DNA from: an uncultured Acidimicrobiales bacterium
GTDB taxonomy: Bacteria; Actinomycetota; Acidimicrobiia; Acidimicrobiales; SZUA-35
Reading direction: 5' to 3'
Length of the DNA stretch: 64,000 nucleotides
NCBI GenBank assembly: GCA_938002965.1
Contig: CALKZY010000013.1
Coordinates: 124,001 to 188,000 of the forward strand
Both the position numbers and the translations under genes were made by a program. Below are positions 61,352 to 64,000 of this stretch, one piece after another; position 1 is the stretch's first letter, and every line of letters begins with the position of its first letter. The notes under the pieces were generated by a model. The model was not told the origin of the DNA. It searched no databases and saw only the letters and a list, made by a program, of their open reading frames with translations.

Positions 61352-61519
61352 ATGCAAATTCGTCCCGTGCCAACTGATGAGGAGGCAGCCGCTATTGCTG
61401 CTGCGTTGACCGTTGGCTGGCCGGAACCGCAGGAGGCTCAGCAAACGGCGACGTCAAGTCGGTGGCGTTTCAGCGGTCGTTGGTGGCATCACAACCCTCG
61501 GCGGCGACGACGGCCTTGA
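61352..61519 (+). CDS. acyl-CoA carboxylase epsilon-subunit-like small protein
   Basis: 55 residues from ATG 61352. The start IRPVPTDEEAAAIAAALTVG resembles the (I/V)RGxPT(D/E)EELAAL helix of actinobacterial AccE/PccE epsilon subunits. The middle is a variable Pro/Gln/Ala linker and the end, SRWRFSGRWW followed by a basic tail, matches the aromatic/basic end of that family. Epsilon subunits tie acyl-CoA carboxylase alpha and beta subunits together. The beta subunit at 35143 is 25 kb away. It lies 46 nt before the enoyl-CoA hydratase-family gene. Confidence 0.6.
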   Translation: MQIRPVPTDEEAAAIAAALTVGWPEPQEAQQTATSSRWRFSGRWWHHNPRRRRRP

Positions 61520-61565
61520 TCGTAACAAGCCGTCAGTCTGGACCTTCCAAACCTGGAGAGACGTA

Positions 61566-62444
61566 ATGGGCTACGAGTGCTTCGACATCAGTGTTTCCGA
61601 CAAGGTGGCGCATCTCAAACTCATCCGGCCGGAAAAACACAACTCTATGGTTCCATCATTTTGGCGGGACCTACCAGAAATCGTGGACGCCCTCTCTGCA
61701 GAGGGGGCCGTGCGAGCACTGGTCATTTCTGCTGAAGGCAAGCACTTCTGCTCGGGCATGGACATCAGCGTCTTCACCGGCGGAAACCTCGACGGCCCGG
61801 AAGTCGACAAGGCAGAGGCCGCTGATAAAGACAAAGCCAAGAACATGTTCCGCAGTCGCCGCAACGAACGCTTCCGCAGCACGGCCATGAAGCTGCAGGA
61901 CACGTTCAGCTGTCTCGAGCGGGCTCGCATGCCAGTGCTCTGTGCCATTCAAGGCGCTTGCGTCGGCGGAGGAATCGACATGGTGTCAGCCGCCGACATG
62001 CGCTACGCCGACCAGTCCACTTTCTTCTCGATCGCCGAGATCAATATCGGTATGACCGCCGACGTTGGCACGCTGCAACGAATGCCCAAGTTGGTCCCCG
62101 AAGGGCTGGTTCGAGAACTGGCGTTCACCGGACGCCGTTGGACGGCTGATGAGGCTATGGCCGCCGGGTTCGTCAACAAGGTCTTTCCTGATCACGAGTC
62201 TCTGGTGTCCGGCGTACTCGACGTGGCGGCCGAGATCGCCGACAAGAGCCCAATGGCCGTTTGGGGCACGAAGCGAACCATTAACTTCACCCGCGATCAT
62301 TCAGTGGACGATGGCTTGGAGTTCATCGCCAATTGGAACGCCGCCATGTTCGACACCGACGACATGACTGAAGCTTTCTCCGCCCAAATGGAGAAGCGTC
62401 CCGGCGACTACCCCGACCTTCACCCCCTGAGCGACGGCATCTAG
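61566..62444 (+). CDS. enoyl-CoA hydratase/dienoyl-CoA isomerase-like protein
   Basis: 292 residues from ATG 61566; the upstream extension to 61413 is out of register with the small ORF there. Crotonase fold: ALVISAEGKHFCSGMDISVF, MPVLCAIQGACVGGGIDMVS, FFSIAEINIGMTADVGTLQR, MPKLVPEGL, AMAAGFVNKVFPDHESLV. The ExxxGxxADVGTLQRxPK signature is that of delta(3,5)-delta(2,4)-dienoyl-CoA isomerases, where Glu and Asp are catalytic. Probable role in beta-oxidation of unsaturated fatty acids. Tail ends GDYPDLHPLSDGI. Confidence 0.9.
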   Translation: MGYECFDISVSDKVAHLKLIRPEKHNSMVPSFWRDLPEIVDALSAEGAVRALVISAEGKHFCSGMDISVFTGGNLDGPEVDKAEAADKDKAKNMFRSRRNERFRSTAMKLQDTFSCLERARMPVLCAIQGACVGGGIDMVSAADMRYADQSTFFSIAEINIGMTADVGTLQRMPKLVPEGLVRELAFTGRRWTADEAMAAGFVNKVFPDHESLVSGVLDVAAEIADKSPMAVWGTKRTINFTRDHSVDDGLEFIANWNAAMFDTDDMTEAFSAQMEKRPGDYPDLHPLSDGI

Positions 62445-62465
62445 AGGCCACCAGCCGTCAATTGG

Positions 62466-62831
62466 TCAATCCGCCAAGTTGGTCTCTGCCGTTTCGATGT
62501 AGACCGCCAGAAGGCAACCGTTCTCGGTCGACGAATTGTGGATGGTGCCTCGACGTAACAGCACGAGGTCGCCCGGCCCGTATCGGTAGCCGTCGTGATC
62601 GGTCAGGTCCCCCTCGATGACCAGGAACTGTTCATCGCAGGTGTGGCGGTGAGGTGTGGTGGACGAGCCAGGTGCCAGGCGATAGAGGTGGAAGCCGACG
62701 CCCGGTTCCCGACTCCGGTCCAGCTGCAGAACCGACTCGGTTGAGCTGGATACGCCGTCAACCTCAAATGGCTCAAAGTCGGCGTCGCGGTAGTTAGCCA
62801 CTAGGCGATCCGCCTCGGGTATAGGTTCCAT
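62466..62831 (-). CDS. cupin-domain protein
   Basis: 121 residues from ATG 62831, with AGGAGA 6 nt upstream. Single-domain cupin: motif 1 TTPHRHTCDEQFLVIEGDLT (His-x-His and Glu metal ligands), motif 2 YGPGDLVLLRRGTIHNSS (final His). It likely binds a metal; enzyme or sensor role unknown. Convergent with the hydratase gene, divergent from the lipoprotein gene. Confidence 0.88.
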   Translation of the reverse strand: MEPIPEADRLVANYRDADFEPFEVDGVSSSTESVLQLDRSREPGVGFHLYRLAPGSSTTPHRHTCDEQFLVIEGDLTDHDGYRYGPGDLVLLRRGTIHNSSTENGCLLAVYIETAETNLAD

Positions 62832-62940
62832 TGCCTGTCTCCTTAGCGATCGACGGTAGTGAAGATGTAGAACCATGTTGTACCTTGAGCTTTGGTTTCT
62901 CAAGGTGGTCGGAAATCTAACGCAGGCGGTTCATGCTCCG

Positions 62941-63843
62941 GTGGCAACGTTTAGATCGGTGATCAAGCCCTCGGCCCTGGCGGCCGTCGTTTCGCTTACG
63001 TTGCTTGCCTGCGTGGACGACGATCCGGAAGCGAACGCAAGTCCGGATGAAAACTTGGAGGCGCTGTCCGGCTCAATTCCGCCCAGAGCCAACATCGGTG
63101 CCACAACCACCGCCATCTACAACACACCGGCGTCGCTGGCGCTGGGCACGCACCGTTTGCTAATCAAAGCCGAAGGCGTCGACGGGCTCGAGTTCGGCAG
63201 TCCCGACGACACCGCAACGCTGGTTCTCACCCAGGGAGCCGAGATCGTCGAAGCCGACACATACTGGGTTTGGACTGTCGAAGGTTTTAACGGCTTCTAC
63301 GCCGCCAACGTGACGTTCGACCGTCAAGGCGAATGGGACGTAAGGCTGGAGAGCCGCGGCGGGCGGGCCGCCACGTCGACTATCAACGTCGGCGCCATCG
63401 CTCCGGTGCCGACCACCGGCAAGTCAGCTATCGCGTCCGAGTCGAAAACCATTGACCGCTTCGACATCGACGAGCTGACCACTGACCCCGACCCGGACTT
63501 GGATCTCTACCAAATGACAGTGGCCGATGCCGTCACCTCGGGCAAACCATCGGTGTTGGTGTTCGCCACCCCGGCGTTCTGCCGCACGGCGGTGTGCGGG
63601 CCGATCGTTGACGAAGTCAGCGAGATACGGCCCGACTACCCCGACTTCAACTTCGTGCACGTCGAGGTGTATGAGCCGTTGGATCAAACTGACAACGAAC
63701 TGATCCCCGTACTACCGGTGGTGGAATGGCAACTGCCAAGCGAGCCATGGGTATTCGTGGTCGACGGCGAGGGCACGATCACCTCGGCTTTCGAAGGTTT
63801 CTTGACCCAAGATGAGCTACGCCAAGCCCTCGACAGCCTCTAG
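62941..63843 (+). CDS. thioredoxin-fold lipoprotein
   Basis: 300 residues from GTG 62941, which places the lipobox (SLTLLAC) 24 residues in. The ATG at 62875 gives an unusually long leader, and GTG 62959 is also possible. After an acidic linker come a beta-rich domain (about 45-160, THRLLIKAEGVDGLEFGSPD, WTVEGFNGFYAANVTFDRQG) and a thioredoxin-like domain with KPSVLVFATPAFCRTAVCGP (CxxxxC), FNFVHVEVYEPLD, EPWVFVVDGEGTITSAFEG. It resembles extracytoplasmic redox proteins of the TlpA/Sco type. The CxxxxC spacing is unlike CxxC thioredoxins. Confidence 0.82.
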   Translation: MATFRSVIKPSALAAVVSLTLLACVDDDPEANASPDENLEALSGSIPPRANIGATTTAIYNTPASLALGTHRLLIKAEGVDGLEFGSPDDTATLVLTQGAEIVEADTYWVWTVEGFNGFYAANVTFDRQGEWDVRLESRGGRAATSTINVGAIAPVPTTGKSAIASESKTIDRFDIDELTTDPDPDLDLYQMTVADAVTSGKPSVLVFATPAFCRTAVCGPIVDEVSEIRPDYPDFNFVHVEVYEPLDQTDNELIPVLPVVEWQLPSEPWVFVVDGEGTITSAFEGFLTQDELRQALDSL

Positions 63844-63947
63844 CCAACTGGGGTGGGTCGGGTCGATCGGATCGCACCACCGTAGACTTCGGGGCTATTG
63901 CCGTCTCGGCGGCCGGAACCCTTCACGCAGCCGAAAGGCCAGCATCC

Positions 63948-64000
63948 ATGGCAACCGAGTCCTCGTCTTCCAAGACCAAAAGCAGTTCTCGCACGAGCAG
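63948..64000 (+). CDS. 5' end of an unidentified gene, truncated by the window edge
   Basis: ATG at 63948 begins MATESSSSKTKSSSRTS and continues past the window end. The basic Ser/Lys-rich start suggests a disordered N-terminus. A GAAAGG site lies 9-14 nt upstream. TAGACT at 63881-63886 could be a -10 box for it. The product cannot be named. Confidence 0.5.
   Translation, partial: MATESSSSKTKSSSRTS

Overview
The window looks like chromosomal DNA of a high-GC actinobacterium, most likely an uncultured aquatic or marine member of the Acidimicrobiia. This is inference from gene content: four luciferase-like (F420/flavin type) oxidoreductases, an FtsX/MacB-type exporter with a peptidoglycan-binding adaptor, many GTG starts, ATGA-type overlaps, and secreted proteins with DUF4214-like domains. 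No rRNA, tRNA, CRISPR array, transposase or phage gene was seen.

Layout. 1-2.2 kb: a partial gene, a pentapeptide-repeat protein behind an HNH-like protein, and a small hypothetical gene. 2.3-4.1 kb: a luciferase-like monooxygenase with an alpha/beta hydrolase. 4.2-6.8 kb: an ECF-type sigma factor, a membrane-anchored putative anti-sigma/sensor protein and a divergent secreted protein. 6.9-10.3 kb: an SDR and a 757-residue acidic repeat protein. 10.4-17.4 kb: catabolic enzymes (two dienelactone-hydrolase-type proteins, an M24 creatinase/prolidase-like enzyme, an Asp/Glu-racemase-superfamily enzyme, an SDR and a TPP enzyme) plus a PhoU-like protein. 17.4-21.4 kb: a Ser/Asp/Pro-rich membrane protein and a polysaccharide deacetylase-glycosyltransferase fusion. 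21.5-25.9 kb: a second monooxygenase-hydrolase pair, a frameshifted TauD-like dioxygenase, another luciferase-like enzyme and a small SH3-like protein. 26.3-32.5 kb: one operon for a lipoprotein, adaptor, ABC ATPase, permease, response regulator and histidine kinase. 32.5-36.7 kb: a carboxymuconolactone-decarboxylase-family protein, an ATP-dependent DNA ligase and an acyl-CoA carboxylase beta subunit.

36.7-46.0 kb: a tightly overlapping minus-strand operon for sulfate-to-methionine assimilation, in transcription order cysH, metF, siroheme synthase N-part, uroporphyrinogen-III methyltransferase, sulfite reductase, a DUF4202-like gene and metH. Reduced sulfur, the siroheme cofactor of the reductase, and the methyl donor and synthase for methionine are made from one transcript. 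A direct repeat (ATTGTYGACCAAA, 26-bp period) precedes it. 46.1-64 kb: envelope and secreted proteins (M23-like, M14 carboxypeptidase, phosphodiester-glycosidase-like, beta-helix), a MarR/FMN-reductase pair with palindromic operators, a double-CDGSH protein, an AAA ATPase, an enoyl-CoA hydratase-family enzyme, a cupin and a thioredoxin-like lipoprotein.

The most notable find is at 48781-49269 (minus). An AhpD-like gene is interrupted by an in-frame UGA exactly where the second cysteine of the CxxC redox motif belongs (Cys-Pro-Thr-UGA-Leu-Asp-Gly-His). A perfect 8-bp hairpin with a GGC loop starts 12 nt after the UGA and fits the bacterial SECIS model. This is a strong candidate selenoprotein that ordinary gene calling would split into two hypothetical proteins. 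Other damage is a +1 frameshift in the TauD-like gene and an arylsulfatase that has lost its N-terminus and active site.
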